64,000 bases of DNA, taken from assembly GCF_018598555.1 (NCBI RefSeq), contig NZ_JAHEWN010000002.1:282330-346329 (forward strand). Reading direction: 5' to 3'. The stretch is from Curtobacterium aurantiacum (lineage in GTDB: Bacteria > Actinomycetota > Actinomycetes > Actinomycetales > Microbacteriaceae). Position numbers and translations under genes: made by a program. Each line of letters starts with the position of its first letter. The first letter of the stretch is position 1. The notes beneath the pieces are model-generated. The model saw only the letters and a program-made list of their open reading frames with translations. It had not been told where the DNA came from and did not search any database. Shown here in pieces: positions 34,052 through 42,964 of this stretch.

Positions 34052-34104
34052 TTGCACATCTGAAATATCGATGGTTGAATGGCGGACGTGCCGCACGGCA
34101 CGTC
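34052..34104 (+). promoter_or_regulatory. Promoter and leader hairpin before the 34164 gene
   Basis: TTGCAC (34052-34057), 17 bp, TTGAAT (34075-34080), in a rare AT-rich stretch (TGAAATATCGATGG). It is followed directly by the perfect hairpin GACGTGCC-GCAC-GGCACGTC (34085-34104), which would be the first structure in a leader of about 77 nt. Confidence 0.5.
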
Positions 34105-34163
34105 TCCATCGCCGGTCGCCCGAGAACGACCAGCCACGACATCCAGATCGGACCGTCCGCAGC

Positions 34164-34511
34164 ATGTCCTCCACCCCGCTCTTCGACTCCATCGCCCAGC
34201 GTCGCGATCAGGCCGACGCTCCCCGACCCGTCCCGACGCCGGCGCGTGCCGTCGTCACCCCGGCGGTGCCGACCTCGCCGATGTCCGCGCCCGTCCGCCC
34301 GGGGAACTCCACCCTGGTGCCGGCGGCCCTGGTCGCCGCGATCGACGAGATCCCGGTGCAGGTGGCATCGGCCCTCGTGACCGAGGTCACGGTCCGTCCC
34401 GAACACCTCGTCCTGGTCGAGACCGTGGCCGACGCGATCACCCGCGCGGTCGTCGATGCCGTCGTGTCCGAACTCGATCGGATCGCCCGCGACGGCGTCG
34501 TCCGCGTCTGA
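34164..34511 (+). CDS. Small hypothetical protein
   Basis: A 115-residue protein I do not recognise. Residues 1-50 are Pro/Arg-rich (DAPRPVPTPARAVV) and likely disordered; residues 55-115 form amphipathic helices (VAAIDEIPVQVASALV; LVETVADAITRAVVDAVV). No membrane segment. It is followed after 19 bp by the M23 peptidase gene on the same strand, so the two probably share a transcript. Confidence 0.55.
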   Translation: MSSTPLFDSIAQRRDQADAPRPVPTPARAVVTPAVPTSPMSAPVRPGNSTLVPAALVAAIDEIPVQVASALVTEVTVRPEHLVLVETVADAITRAVVDAVVSELDRIARDGVVRV

Positions 34512-34530
34512 GCCGGCCGGTCCCCGAACG

Positions 34531-35397
34531 ATGACGGCGTCCGGCGACGACCTTCCGCTGCGTCCCCGCGGTGCCCAACGGCGCACCGCCAACCGATCGA
34601 CCGCGTCCCGCCGACGCCGTGCGCATCACAGCGCCGAGCCGGACGCCCTCCGAGCCGCCGGGGTGGCGGTGCCCCCTCCCGCCACCCCGGCTTCCACCCC
34701 CGCAGCTGCGCGGAGCAGACCCGCTCCGCGCAGCACCTCGTTCTTCCGCGGTCCGGTCCGGCACACCCTCCCGGCCGCCGCAGCCACCGCGGTCGCGTGC
34801 CTGTTCGTCTCCGTCACCGCGCCGCAGACCGCCTCCGCCGCAGCCGGGGTGCTCCCGGCGGCGTCGGCAGCGTCCGGCACGCAGCACTTCACCGCCGACG
34901 GTTCGACCGGGCCGACCGCCGGCCGCGACGACTTCTCGGTGGGTCGTACTGCGGCAGCCCTCCGGGTTCCCGGTGGCTCGGGCCCGACCGGCGGCGCGGT
35001 CCGTCCCACCGTCGGCGCGGTCCCCGACGAGGGTGGCTTCGGCTCCCGCTGGGTGGTCGGCTGCGCGGCATGCTCGTCGAACCACCAGGGAGTCGACTTC
35101 GCCGCGGCGATCGGGACCCCGGTCGTCGCCGCGCTGCCCGGCCGGGTCGTCTCGGCCGGGGTCCTCGGCGGCTACGGCAACCAGGTCCTCCTGCAGCACG
35201 CCGACGGCACCGAGACCCGGTACGGGCACCTGTCCGTGATCGACGTCCGTCCCGGCCAGGTCGTCGCCGTGGGGGAACGCCTCGGGGCCGTCGGCGACAC
35301 GGGCGTCTCGACCGGCGCGCACCTGCACTTCGAGGTCATCGTGGCGGGGACCCCGATCGATCCCGCTGCCTGGCTGCAGGCCCGCGGTCTCCTCTGA
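34531..35397 (+). CDS. M23 (LytM-type) peptidase, exported
   Basis: A 288-residue protein. An Arg/Ala-rich cytosolic region of about 70 residues precedes a hydrophobic helix (HTLPAAAATAVACLFVSV, residues about 75-95) that serves as signal or anchor. The C-terminal 120 residues are the LytM domain: SSNHQGVDFAA (His and Asp zinc ligands), RYGHLSV and HLHFEV (His zinc ligand). M23 peptidases cut peptidoglycan cross-links or activate such enzymes. The long N-terminal region is unusual for a simple secreted hydrolase. Confidence 0.8.
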   Translation: MTASGDDLPLRPRGAQRRTANRSTASRRRRAHHSAEPDALRAAGVAVPPPATPASTPAAARSRPAPRSTSFFRGPVRHTLPAAAATAVACLFVSVTAPQTASAAAGVLPAASAASGTQHFTADGSTGPTAGRDDFSVGRTAAALRVPGGSGPTGGAVRPTVGAVPDEGGFGSRWVVGCAACSSNHQGVDFAAAIGTPVVAALPGRVVSAGVLGGYGNQVLLQHADGTETRYGHLSVIDVRPGQVVAVGERLGAVGDTGVSTGAHLHFEVIVAGTPIDPAAWLQARGLL

Positions 35398-35487
35398 CCG
35401 ACCCGGACCCGGCTCGGTGCCTCCGCGGCGCTCGGGCGTAGCGTCGACACGGTCGCGGCACGGTGTCGCGCCAGGACGGAGACGCAC

Positions 35488-36336
35488 GTGCGAGTGACGG
35501 TGTTGGGGACGGGTGCGATGGGCGCCGGCGTGGCCGGATCGCTGCTCCGCGAGGGCCACGAGGTCACGGTGTGGAACCGGAGCGCCGACCGGGCAGCGCC
35601 CCTCGGTGACCGTGGGGCGACGGTGGCCACGGAACCGGGCGTCGCGGTCGAGCGCGCCGAGGTGGTCCTGCTCACCCTGTTCGACACCGACGCGGTCGTC
35701 GACGTGCTCGAGCAGGCCGCCGGCGATGCCCCCACCGACGCCGTGTGGGTGCAGGCCTCGACGATCGGGGTCGAGGGCACCGCGACCGTCGTGCAGCTCG
35801 CCGAGAAGTACGGCATCACCCTGGTCGAGGCGATGATGCTCGGCACGAAGGCCCCCGCCGAGCAGGGGAAGCTCACCATGCTCGCAGCCGGGCCGAGTGA
35901 CCTGCTCGACCGCGTCGACCCGGTGCTCGACGCGATCGGTGCGAAGACCGTCCGCGCCGGGAACAACGTCGGCGACGGCACCGCGCTGAAGCTCGCGGCG
36001 AACGCCTGGATCGCCTCGATCACGGCGGCGACCGGGCAGTCGCTCGCCCTGGCGGCCGCACTCGGACTCGACCCCGCGCTGTTCCTGCAGGCCATCGAGG
36101 GGAGTGCGAGCGACTCCGCCTACGCCCACGCCAAGGGCGCGGCGATGATCGCCCGGGAGTTCCCCGCGCAGTTCGCGCTCGACGGGCTGCGCAAGGACAT
36201 CGGACTCATCACCGATGCCGCCCGGACGTCCGGGGTGTCCACGACACTGCTCGAGGCGCTCGGGCGCGTCTACGCCGATGCCAGCGCGGCCGGCCACGGG
36301 GGCGACGACATCGCCGCGGTCGGCACCGCGTTCTGA
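35488..36336 (+). CDS. NAD(P)-dependent beta-hydroxyacid dehydrogenase
   Basis: A 282-residue member of the 3-hydroxyisobutyrate dehydrogenase / 6-phosphogluconate-dehydrogenase-like family: VTVLGTGAMGAGVA (NAD(P)-binding GxGxxG, residues 3-16), a QASTIG-type substrate segment, MMLGTKAPAEQGKL and KLAANAW with the catalytic Lys. It oxidises a beta-hydroxy acid or reduces the semialdehyde; the substrate is not readable. GTG start; a TAGCGT box at about 35436-35441 would give a leader of about 40 nt. Confidence 0.8.
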   Translation: MRVTVLGTGAMGAGVAGSLLREGHEVTVWNRSADRAAPLGDRGATVATEPGVAVERAEVVLLTLFDTDAVVDVLEQAAGDAPTDAVWVQASTIGVEGTATVVQLAEKYGITLVEAMMLGTKAPAEQGKLTMLAAGPSDLLDRVDPVLDAIGAKTVRAGNNVGDGTALKLAANAWIASITAATGQSLALAAALGLDPALFLQAIEGSASDSAYAHAKGAAMIAREFPAQFALDGLRKDIGLITDAARTSGVSTTLLEALGRVYADASAAGHGGDDIAAVGTAF

Positions 36337-36345
36337 CGCGGGGGA

Positions 36346-36549
36346 TCAGCCCCGACGGAACAGCCGTCGTAGGCGCTTCGTGAGCCGCCCCACGGCCTCG
36401 TCGTTCATGGTGTTGGCGAGGTCGAAGGCCTCGCGTGCGGGATCGGCACCGGCCTGGATCCGTCGGAGTGCGGCGTCGGCCCGGGCCTGCGAGTCGAGCT
36501 CGGCGAACGGCATGTCGTCCTCGGGGTGGTGCTCGCCGCGAGGGTCCAT
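36346..36549 (-). CDS. Small hypothetical protein, helical and charged
   Basis: A 67-residue protein rich in Asp, Glu and Arg: an acidic start (DPRGEHHPEDD), a helix (SQARADAALRRIQAG) and a basic end (GRLTKRLRRLFRRG). I do not recognise it. TACCCT (complement of 36557-36562) lies 7 nt before the ATG, which fits the leaderless pattern seen in its neighbours and supports it as a real gene. It is convergent, 9 bp apart, with the dehydrogenase gene. Confidence 0.55.
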   Translation of the reverse strand: MDPRGEHHPEDDMPFAELDSQARADAALRRIQAGADPAREAFDLANTMNDEAVGRLTKRLRRLFRRG

Positions 36550-36570
36550 GGCGTCGAGGGTACGCGCGAC

Positions 36571-36638
36571 GGGCGTCGAGGTCACACGGGCGTCGCGGTC
36601 ACGCGGGCGTCGCGGTCACACGGGCGTCGCGGTCACGC
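36571..36638. repeat. 17-bp tandem repeat, four copies
   Basis: GGGCGTCGCGGTCACRC is repeated four times with single-base differences between the small hypothetical gene and marR. The repeat runs 6 bp into the marR stop region. Confidence 0.8.
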
Positions 36639-37151
36639 GCGACGGGGCTGGTCCGACCCGGCGTCGAGCTCGTCCACGACCCGGACCATCTCGTCGAGGA
36701 AGTCCACGACGACGGCCATCTCGTTGGTCGGAAGGTGCTCGGTGACCTCGAGCGCACGGGCATCGAGTTCCTCGATGACGCGGAGCGCGTGCCGCATCGA
36801 GGTGCCGGTGGCGGTGAGGATCACGCCGCGGCGGTCGTTCGGGTCCGGGTGTCGTTCCACGTGACCGCTGCGGACGAGCCGGTCGACGAGTGCCGATGTC
36901 GACGCCGCCGTGATCTCGAGCCGCTCGGCGAGGTCCTTCGCGTTGACGGTGCGGCCGTCGTGCTCGGCGTCGATCAGGAAGCGCAGCGCCAGCAGGGCGT
37001 TCTCCCCGATGCCGAGTGCCTCACGCGCACGACGCTGGGCAGCGCTCTCGGCCGTTCGGTACCGTCGCAGGGCGTTGAGGACGTCCACGGCGGAGACCGC
37101 GGAGTCCTCGTACCAGTACCCTGCGGTGCTGGTCATCACCTCGGACGTCAT
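36633..37151 (-). CDS. MarR family transcriptional regulator
   Basis: A 172-residue regulator with a MarR winged helix: helix-turn-helix TVNAKDLAERLEITAASTSA, recognition ALVDRLVRSGHVERH and wing DPNDRRGV. The ATG at 37151 is supported by TAGCAT (complement of 37159-37164) 7 nt upstream. That box is overlapped by a 28-bp dyad with GCTAGAC/GTCTAGC ends, so the protein probably represses itself and perhaps the divergent alpha-E gene. Confidence 0.85.
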   Translation of the reverse strand: MTSEVMTSTAGYWYEDSAVSAVDVLNALRRYRTAESAAQRRAREALGIGENALLALRFLIDAEHDGRTVNAKDLAERLEITAASTSALVDRLVRSGHVERHPDPNDRRGVILTATGTSMRHALRVIEELDARALEVTEHLPTNEMAVVVDFLDEMVRVVDELDAGSDQPRRA

Positions 37152-37158
37152 GGCCCCA

Positions 37159-37188
37159 ATGCTAGACGCTCTAGTTAGATTGTCTAGC
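37159..37188. promoter_or_regulatory. MarR operator overlapping the -10 box
   Basis: GCTAGAC (37161-37167) and GTCTAGC (37182-37188) are perfect 7-bp arms around an AT-rich centre (GCTCTAGTTAGATT). The left arm overlaps the marR -10 TAGCAT, so binding would block transcription. Confidence 0.65.
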
Positions 37189-37269
37189 GAGCGCGGTGAC
37201 GGGACACCCGCAACACCCATGACCCCGTTCCGTAACACCCCGGCAACGACGGCTCGTTAGGTTCTCGGC

Positions 37270-37290
37270 ATGCAGGAGCAGCCGTGCTGA
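37270..37290 (+). CDS. Possible six-codon leader cistron before the alpha-E gene
   Basis: TAGGTT (37258-37263) is 6 nt before an ATG that opens MQEQPC and stops at TGA 37288-37290. The stop overlaps the GTG start of the next gene at 37284, and AGGAG within this mini-ORF (37274-37278) is the ribosome site for that gene. If translated, it would couple to the main gene. Confidence 0.3.
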   Translation: MQEQPC

Positions 37291-38177
37291 GCCGACTCGC
37301 GGGGAACGTCTTCCACGTGGGGAGCGCGGTCGAGCGCACCGACGTGGTCGCACGGTTGCTCGACGTCTACGTCGCCCGGCGAGAACCGGGCACCCTCGAC
37401 GACGACCGGCTCGTGTCCGCCGAGCTCCGCGGCGTCATCGGCGCCTCCGGCCCGGCGAACGACACGGACCGCGCCACCACCGTCGACGCCCTCGCGCTCG
37501 ACCGGCACGAACCGGCGTCCATCGCCGCCGCGGTCGCCGTCGCGCGCGACCACGCCCGCCGTGCCCGCGAGGTCGTCTCGAGCGAACTCTGGGACTGCCT
37601 CGACGTCACCCGGTCGCGGATGCCCCGGAAGATCGCTCCCGACCGGGCGCACGAGTTCCTCGGCTGGGTCCGGGAACGCAGCGCCCTCGCCATCGGAGTG
37701 GTCGAGGGCGACGCCAGCCGCGACGAGGTGTGGGAGTTCTTCACCCTCGGCCGGTCGCTCACCCGCTGCGTCTCCACGGCACGACTGCTCGCGTCGCGGC
37801 TGCTCGAACCCGACGCGGTCACCTCGTGGACCGCGGCGCTCCGGGCATGCGGTGCGGGGGAGGCGTTCCTGCGTGGACGCGACCATGCTCCGACGCCAGC
37901 CGATGCCGCCGCCTTCATGCTCCTCGACGAGCACAGCCCCCGCTCCCTGCGCTTCACCGTGCACCGCGCCGCCGAGTGTCTGGCTGACGTCGCCCCGTCG
38001 TGCGTCGCGGACGAGGTCGCCGCGTTCGCCGAGGTGCGCGCACAGCTCGACGGGATCCCGGAAGAGTCGGTGCTCGCCGCGGTCGGTGACGTGGGGGAAC
38101 GCCTGGCGGTCGCCGCCGACCGCGTCGCGGCGGCACTCGACGAACGCGTCTTCGCGGCGTCGGCACCCGTGCTCTGA
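37284..38177 (+). CDS. Alpha-E (DUF403) domain protein, orphan
   Basis: A 297-residue all-helical protein starting MLSRLAGNVFHVGSAVERTD, the recognisable start of the alpha-E family, with a later WEFFTLGRSLTRCVSTARLL segment. Alpha-E genes usually neighbour a circularly permuted ATP-grasp gene and a transglutaminase-like gene, a set proposed to make and trim a peptide tag. Neither partner is in this window, so either the set is dispersed or this copy stands alone. The GTG at 37284 has AGGAG at proper spacing. Confidence 0.75.
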   Translation: MLSRLAGNVFHVGSAVERTDVVARLLDVYVARREPGTLDDDRLVSAELRGVIGASGPANDTDRATTVDALALDRHEPASIAAAVAVARDHARRAREVVSSELWDCLDVTRSRMPRKIAPDRAHEFLGWVRERSALAIGVVEGDASRDEVWEFFTLGRSLTRCVSTARLLASRLLEPDAVTSWTAALRACGAGEAFLRGRDHAPTPADAAAFMLLDEHSPRSLRFTVHRAAECLADVAPSCVADEVAAFAEVRAQLDGIPEESVLAAVGDVGERLAVAADRVAAALDERVFAASAPVL

Positions 38178-38249
38178 GCCGACCGGACGCGCGTGTGGCG
38201 GAACGGGGCCGGTCCTTGCGTCGCGACCGCGGCCGTGGACGCGCGTCGC

Positions 38250-38297
38250 GCCGGACGGGAGGCCCGGGGCGGCGCCGGCACGGGCCTCCCGTCCGGC
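38250..38297. repeat. GGAGGCCCG palindrome family, copy 2
   Basis: GCCGGACGGGAGGCCCG (38250-38266) and its exact complement (38281-38297), 17 bp, with a 14-nt loop. It lies in the convergent gap between the alpha-E and MFS genes. Confidence 0.85.
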
Positions 38298-38350
38298 GGC
38301 CGGTGGCGTCACGGGCCGTCGGCCGACGCGCAGGTCGTCCCGCCGGTCCG

Positions 38351-39688
38351 TCAGACGGCGCTGGAGCGATCGGCGAGCGTCTCGTCGCGTTCCAGCTCGC
38401 GGCGGAGCGCAGCGTGCGAGCCCACCACGGGCACCGCGTGCGTGATCGCCAGGTGCAGTCGCGAGTCGGCGTCGTACCGCAACCGGACCCGCTGGTACCG
38501 GACGAGCCACACGAGTGCGATCCCGAGCGCCACGAAGCCCGAGGCCGCGCCGACCACGATCGCCCAGCGGGGGCCGAAGGCGTCGGCGACCGCACCGACG
38601 AGCGGGGCACCGATGGGGGTGCCCCCCGCGAAGATCGCCATGTAGAGGGCCATCACACGGCCGCGCATCGCGGGCTTCGTCGTGGTCTGCACCAGGGCGT
38701 TCGCCGTGGTCATGAACGTCAGGGACGCGAGTCCGACGAACATCAGCACGATCGCGAAGGTCCAGTACGTCGGGGCGACGGCGGCGGCCGTGCACGCGAG
38801 CCCGAACCCGCCGGCGGCGAGGACGAGGGTGCGCATCCGGGGCTTGTCGCGCCGGGCGGACAGCAGCGCACCGAGCACCGAACCGACCGCCATCACCGAG
38901 TTGAGCAGCCCGAACTCGCCGGCGCCCTGGTGGAACTCGACCCGTGCCATGGTCGAGGTGAAGATCGGGAAGTTCACGCCGAAGGTGCCGACGACGAAGA
39001 TCATGCAGAGCACGACGACGATGTCCGGCCGGGTGCGGACGTACCGGAAGCCGGCGACGATCTGCCCCTTGCCGCGGCCGGCTCGGACCCGTTCGGCGAG
39101 CTGGGCGGGGTCGACGAACCGCAGCGCGAGCAGCACGGCGAGGAACGACCCGGCGTTGATGACGAACACCCATCCGGACCCGATCGCCGCGATGAGCACG
39201 CCGGCGACCGCTGGACCGATCAGGCGTGCGGCGTTGAACGACGCCGAGTTCAGCGCGACGGCGTTCGACACGTCCTCGCCCTGCACGACGTCGGAGACGA
39301 AGGCCTGCCGGATCGGGGCGTCGAACGCGGCCACGATGCCGAGTGCCAGGGCGAAGCCGTACAGCGCGAGCAGGGTGGCGGTGTGGGTGAGGACCATGAC
39401 ACCGAGTCCCAGCCCGAGCAGGCCCATCAGGCCCTGGGTGAGCATGAGCATCTTCCGGCGGTCGAACCGGTCGGCGGCGAGGCCGGTGAGTGGCAGGAGC
39501 AGCAGCTGTGGGCCGAACTGCAGGGCCATCGTGATGCCCACCGCGACGGCGTTGTTGTCCGAGAGCTGCGTCAGGACGATCCAGTCCTGGGCGGTGCGCT
39601 GCATCCACGTGCCGACGTTCGACACCAGGGCCCCGGCGAACCAGATGCGGTAGTTGCGTCCGGCGAGGGAGCGGAACATGGCGGTCAC
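38351..39688 (-). CDS. MFS transporter, EntS-like (DUF894 type)
   Basis: A 445-residue, 12-helix transporter: RNYRIWFAGALVSNVGTWMQ at the N-terminus, AADRFDRRKML after TM2, and FDAPIRQAFVSDVV after TM4. This pattern belongs to the enterobactin-exporter-like MFS group, which often exports drugs or siderophores. The GTG start overlaps the marR stop by 4 nt, so the pair marR-mfs is one operon and the regulator probably senses the exported compound. Confidence 0.8.
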   Translation of the reverse strand: MTAMFRSLAGRNYRIWFAGALVSNVGTWMQRTAQDWIVLTQLSDNNAVAVGITMALQFGPQLLLLPLTGLAADRFDRRKMLMLTQGLMGLLGLGLGVMVLTHTATLLALYGFALALGIVAAFDAPIRQAFVSDVVQGEDVSNAVALNSASFNAARLIGPAVAGVLIAAIGSGWVFVINAGSFLAVLLALRFVDPAQLAERVRAGRGKGQIVAGFRYVRTRPDIVVVLCMIFVVGTFGVNFPIFTSTMARVEFHQGAGEFGLLNSVMAVGSVLGALLSARRDKPRMRTLVLAAGGFGLACTAAAVAPTYWTFAIVLMFVGLASLTFMTTANALVQTTTKPAMRGRVMALYMAIFAGGTPIGAPLVGAVADAFGPRWAIVVGAASGFVALGIALVWLVRYQRVRLRYDADSRLHLAITHAVPVVGSHAALRRELERDETLADRSSAV

Positions 39689-40095
39689 TGCTGGGCCAGC
39701 CTCCTCATGATCTCGGTGGCGTCGGTGAGGGTGCTCCGCTCGTCGGCGGTCAGGGCTGCGAGTCGCGGGGTGAGCCAGCCGTCGCGGCGGCGTCGGGTCT
39801 CCTCGACGAAGGACGCTCCGGCGGGCGTCGCGCCGAGCAGCACCTTGCGGCGGTCGTCACCGTGCCCGCACTTCGACACCAGGCCCCGCTCGACCAGCAC
39901 CGCGACGGTCTTCGTCATCGAGGGCGGGGTGACGCCGTCCTGCCGGCTCAGGTCGGCCAGGGTCATGGCGCCGTCGCGGTGCAGGCGGGCGAGGGCGGAG
40001 AACTGGGCGTCGGTGACGCTCGAGTCGGCCTTCTGGGCGCGGAGGGTGCGGGACAGCCGGTTCACCGCGATGCGGAGGTCGGTGGCATCGGTCAT
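39685..40095 (-). CDS. MarR family regulator of the adjacent MFS gene
   Basis: A 136-residue MarR protein: AMTLADLSRQDGVTPPSMTK (helix-turn-helix), VAVLVERGLV and the wing CGHGDDRRKVLL. First gene of an operon with the MFS exporter. TAGGCT (8 nt before the ATG) overlaps a small dyad AACTCATTAGTT, a likely operator. Confidence 0.85.
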   Translation of the reverse strand: MTDATDLRIAVNRLSRTLRAQKADSSVTDAQFSALARLHRDGAMTLADLSRQDGVTPPSMTKTVAVLVERGLVSKCGHGDDRRKVLLGATPAGASFVEETRRRRDGWLTPRLAALTADERSTLTDATEIMRRLAQQ

Positions 40096-40108
40096 CGATC
40101 GTCAGCCT

Positions 40109-40120
40109 AACTCATTAGTT
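40109..40120 (-). promoter_or_regulatory. Possible MarR operator
   Basis: AACTCATTAGTT, with 4-bp arms and an AT-rich centre, overlaps the promoter region of the marR-mfs operon. It is short, so the call is tentative. Confidence 0.4.
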
Positions 40121-40159
40121 CAGCGAACGAACTGCATATCGGGTGACAGGTGACCGTTC

Positions 40160-40256
40160 CGGGCGTACCTGGTCGAAACGGGCGTACCTGGTCGGTCCTT
40201 TCGACCAGGTACGCCCGTTTCCGCTTTCCAGCGCGGGTGCAATGGGAAGGAACGTC
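40160..40256. repeat. 19-bp tandem repeat element, copy B (two direct units, one inverted, tail)
   Basis: Two direct units of CGGGCGTACCTGGTCGAAA with 19-bp period (40160, 40179) are followed by an inverted copy (40202-40220) that pairs with the second unit over 19 bp (loop 7 nt). Eleven bases later comes the tail CGCGGGTGCAATGGGAAGGA (40232-40251) ending ACGTC at 40256. The same layout is at 41284-41436. Confidence 0.85.
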
Positions 40257-40260
40257 GGAC

Positions 40261-40310
40261 GGGAGGCCCGCCCAGCGTGCGCCGGTCGGCTCGCGCTGGG
40301 CGGGCCTCCC
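40261..40310. repeat. GGAGGCCCG palindrome family, copy 3
   Basis: GGGAGGCCCGCCCAGCG (40261-40277) and its exact complement (40294-40310), 17 bp with a 16-nt loop, directly after the acetamidase stop codon at 40316 on the minus strand. It abuts the 19-bp repeat element. Confidence 0.85.
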
Positions 40311-40315
40311 GGCCT

Positions 40316-41260
40316 TCAGTGCCGCGCGTCCGTCAGGATCGCGTCGTGCGGGAGCAGGGCGTGCACGCCCCACGTGCGGTTCGCGACCTGCGTCACCCGC
40401 ATGCTCACCGCCACGCTCGCCATCGCGAGTGCCTCGGCTCGGCCGATCCCGTGCAGCCCGGCGATCCAGTCGACCATCCGGTCGAGCGCCGTGGTGGTCG
40501 CCACGTTGAGGTCGACGTCGAAACCGAAGGTGATGCGTCCGGCCGGGGTGTCGGCGTGCACGCCGGCGACCGGGGCCTCGTCGAGGAGGTCGAGCGTCAT
40601 CGTGGTGGTCATGCCGCACTCGACCGCGGTGCCGGAGACCTCGCCGTCGCCCTGGGCCGCGTGCCCGTCCCCCACGTGGAGCAGGGCGTCCGGCACGGTC
40701 ACCGGCAGGTACAGGGTCGAGCCGGCGACGAGTTCGCGGCAGTCGATGTTGCCGCCGCCGACCGTGCGGGGCGGGATCGTCGAGTGCTCCCCGGTGGCCT
40801 CCGGTGGGACGCCGACGACGCCGAGGAACGGCGCCGTGCGCACCCCCAGGCCGAGCTGGTTCACGGCGACGCCGGCGGAGACGTCGATGTCCCAGAGCAG
40901 CGGGCCCCGCGACGCCGGGTCGGTCAGGCCGAGTGCGCGGGTGACCGGGGAGTCGACGCCTCCCGAGGCGGTGTAGCCCCAGTCGTCGGGCACGAGGTCG
41001 TCGAAGTGCACGGCGACGACCATCCCCGGACGGGCACCCGCGACGGCGATCGGTCCGACGAGGCAGTGGCCCCGGCGGGGGTCGATGAGCGTCGGCGCCT
41101 CGATGCCCGGACCCGACTGGCGCTCCGTGTAGCCCGCGGCGCTCAGGGTGCGGACGGTGACGGTGTCGCCCGGCGCGACCGTGTGCACCGGTGGGCGCTC
41201 GGCGGTGAAGACGTCGACGGCGGAGTCGGCGGAGGCATCGAGGTGGTGGTGGGTCGTCAC
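40316..41260 (-). CDS. Acetamidase/formamidase family protein
   Basis: A 314-residue FmdA/AmdA-type amidohydrolase. Recognisable segments are TLIDPRRGHCLVGPI, VDIDVSAG-like DIDVSAGVAVNQLG, NIDCRELVAGSTLYLPV and the signature GDGHAAQGDGEVSG. Members hydrolyse short amides such as formamide or acetamide to ammonia plus acid, in the cytosol. The GTG at 41260 has GATGAT 6 nt upstream. The gene stands alone between two copies of the same 19-bp repeat element. Confidence 0.8.
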   Translation of the reverse strand: MTTHHHLDASADSAVDVFTAERPPVHTVAPGDTVTVRTLSAAGYTERQSGPGIEAPTLIDPRRGHCLVGPIAVAGARPGMVVAVHFDDLVPDDWGYTASGGVDSPVTRALGLTDPASRGPLLWDIDVSAGVAVNQLGLGVRTAPFLGVVGVPPEATGEHSTIPPRTVGGGNIDCRELVAGSTLYLPVTVPDALLHVGDGHAAQGDGEVSGTAVECGMTTTMTLDLLDEAPVAGVHADTPAGRITFGFDVDLNVATTTALDRMVDWIAGLHGIGRAEALAMASVAVSMRVTQVANRTWGVHALLPHDAILTDARH

Positions 41261-41283
41261 CGCTCGATCATCCCAGGCGGGCG

Positions 41284-41436
41284 CGGCGTACCTGGTCGGA
41301 TCGGGCGTACGGGGTCGAATCGGGCGTACCGGGTCGAATCGGGCGTACCGGGTGGAATCGGGCGTACCTGGTCGGAAGTTCTGACCGGGTACGCCCGATT
41401 CCACCAGCCATCGCGGGTGTTCTGGGAAGGAACGTC
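41284..41436. repeat. 19-bp tandem repeat element, copy A (five direct units, one inverted, tail)
   Basis: Five units of CGGGCGTACCGGGTCGAAT with 19-bp period begin at 41284, 41302, 41321, 41340 and 41359; an inverted copy follows (41383-41402), then the tail CGCGGGTGTTCTGGGAAGGA (41412-41431) ending ACGTC at 41436. Compared with copy B the tail differs at three of 25 positions. It lies just after the stop codon of the small membrane gene at 41438. Confidence 0.9.
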
Positions 41437-41437
41437 C

Positions 41438-41707
41438 TCAGTGGAACTGGGGGATCGTCAGCCAGATGCCCGCGAGGACCGCGGCGACGCACACCGCGAA
41501 GCACAGCACAGCACCCGCCAGTGCCGCCGGCGGGGTGTGCCCGGAGCGCGGGCTCTCGTCGGAGTACTGGGTGCGCTCGCCGCCCGCGTCGTCCGGCTGC
41601 CCCGTCCCGAGCAGCCGGAGGCCGAGCGTGTACACGAGCACCAGGCCCACGGCGGCCACGAAGCCGACGCCGGCGACCGTGCCGATCGCGGTGAAGTCGA
41701 TGTCCAT
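41438..41707 (-). CDS. Small membrane protein next to the phosphate transporter
   Basis: An 89-residue protein with two helices (about residues 10-33 and 62-85) and a hydrophilic loop (GTGQPDDAGGERTQYSDES). I do not recognise a family. The start is 11 bp after the stop of the Pit transporter gene, so it is co-transcribed and may be an accessory subunit. Confidence 0.6.
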   Translation of the reverse strand: MDIDFTAIGTVAGVGFVAAVGLVLVYTLGLRLLGTGQPDDAGGERTQYSDESPRSGHTPPAALAGAVLCFAVCVAAVLAGIWLTIPQFH

Positions 41708-41718
41708 CGTCGTTCCCC

Positions 41719-42876
<1,158 letters not shown>

Positions 42877-42964
42877 GCGCAGGACGGTAGGCCACCCTCG
42901 GAACCGCCTGCGTGAACGCCGGATGAACAGGTCCGCGAAGGTGCCTGTCTGCGAGGATGCTCAC

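Noticed and set aside
41284..41402. The 19-bp direct repeats as a CRISPR array
   Set aside because: Units are head to tail with no spacers, and no cas gene is in the window.
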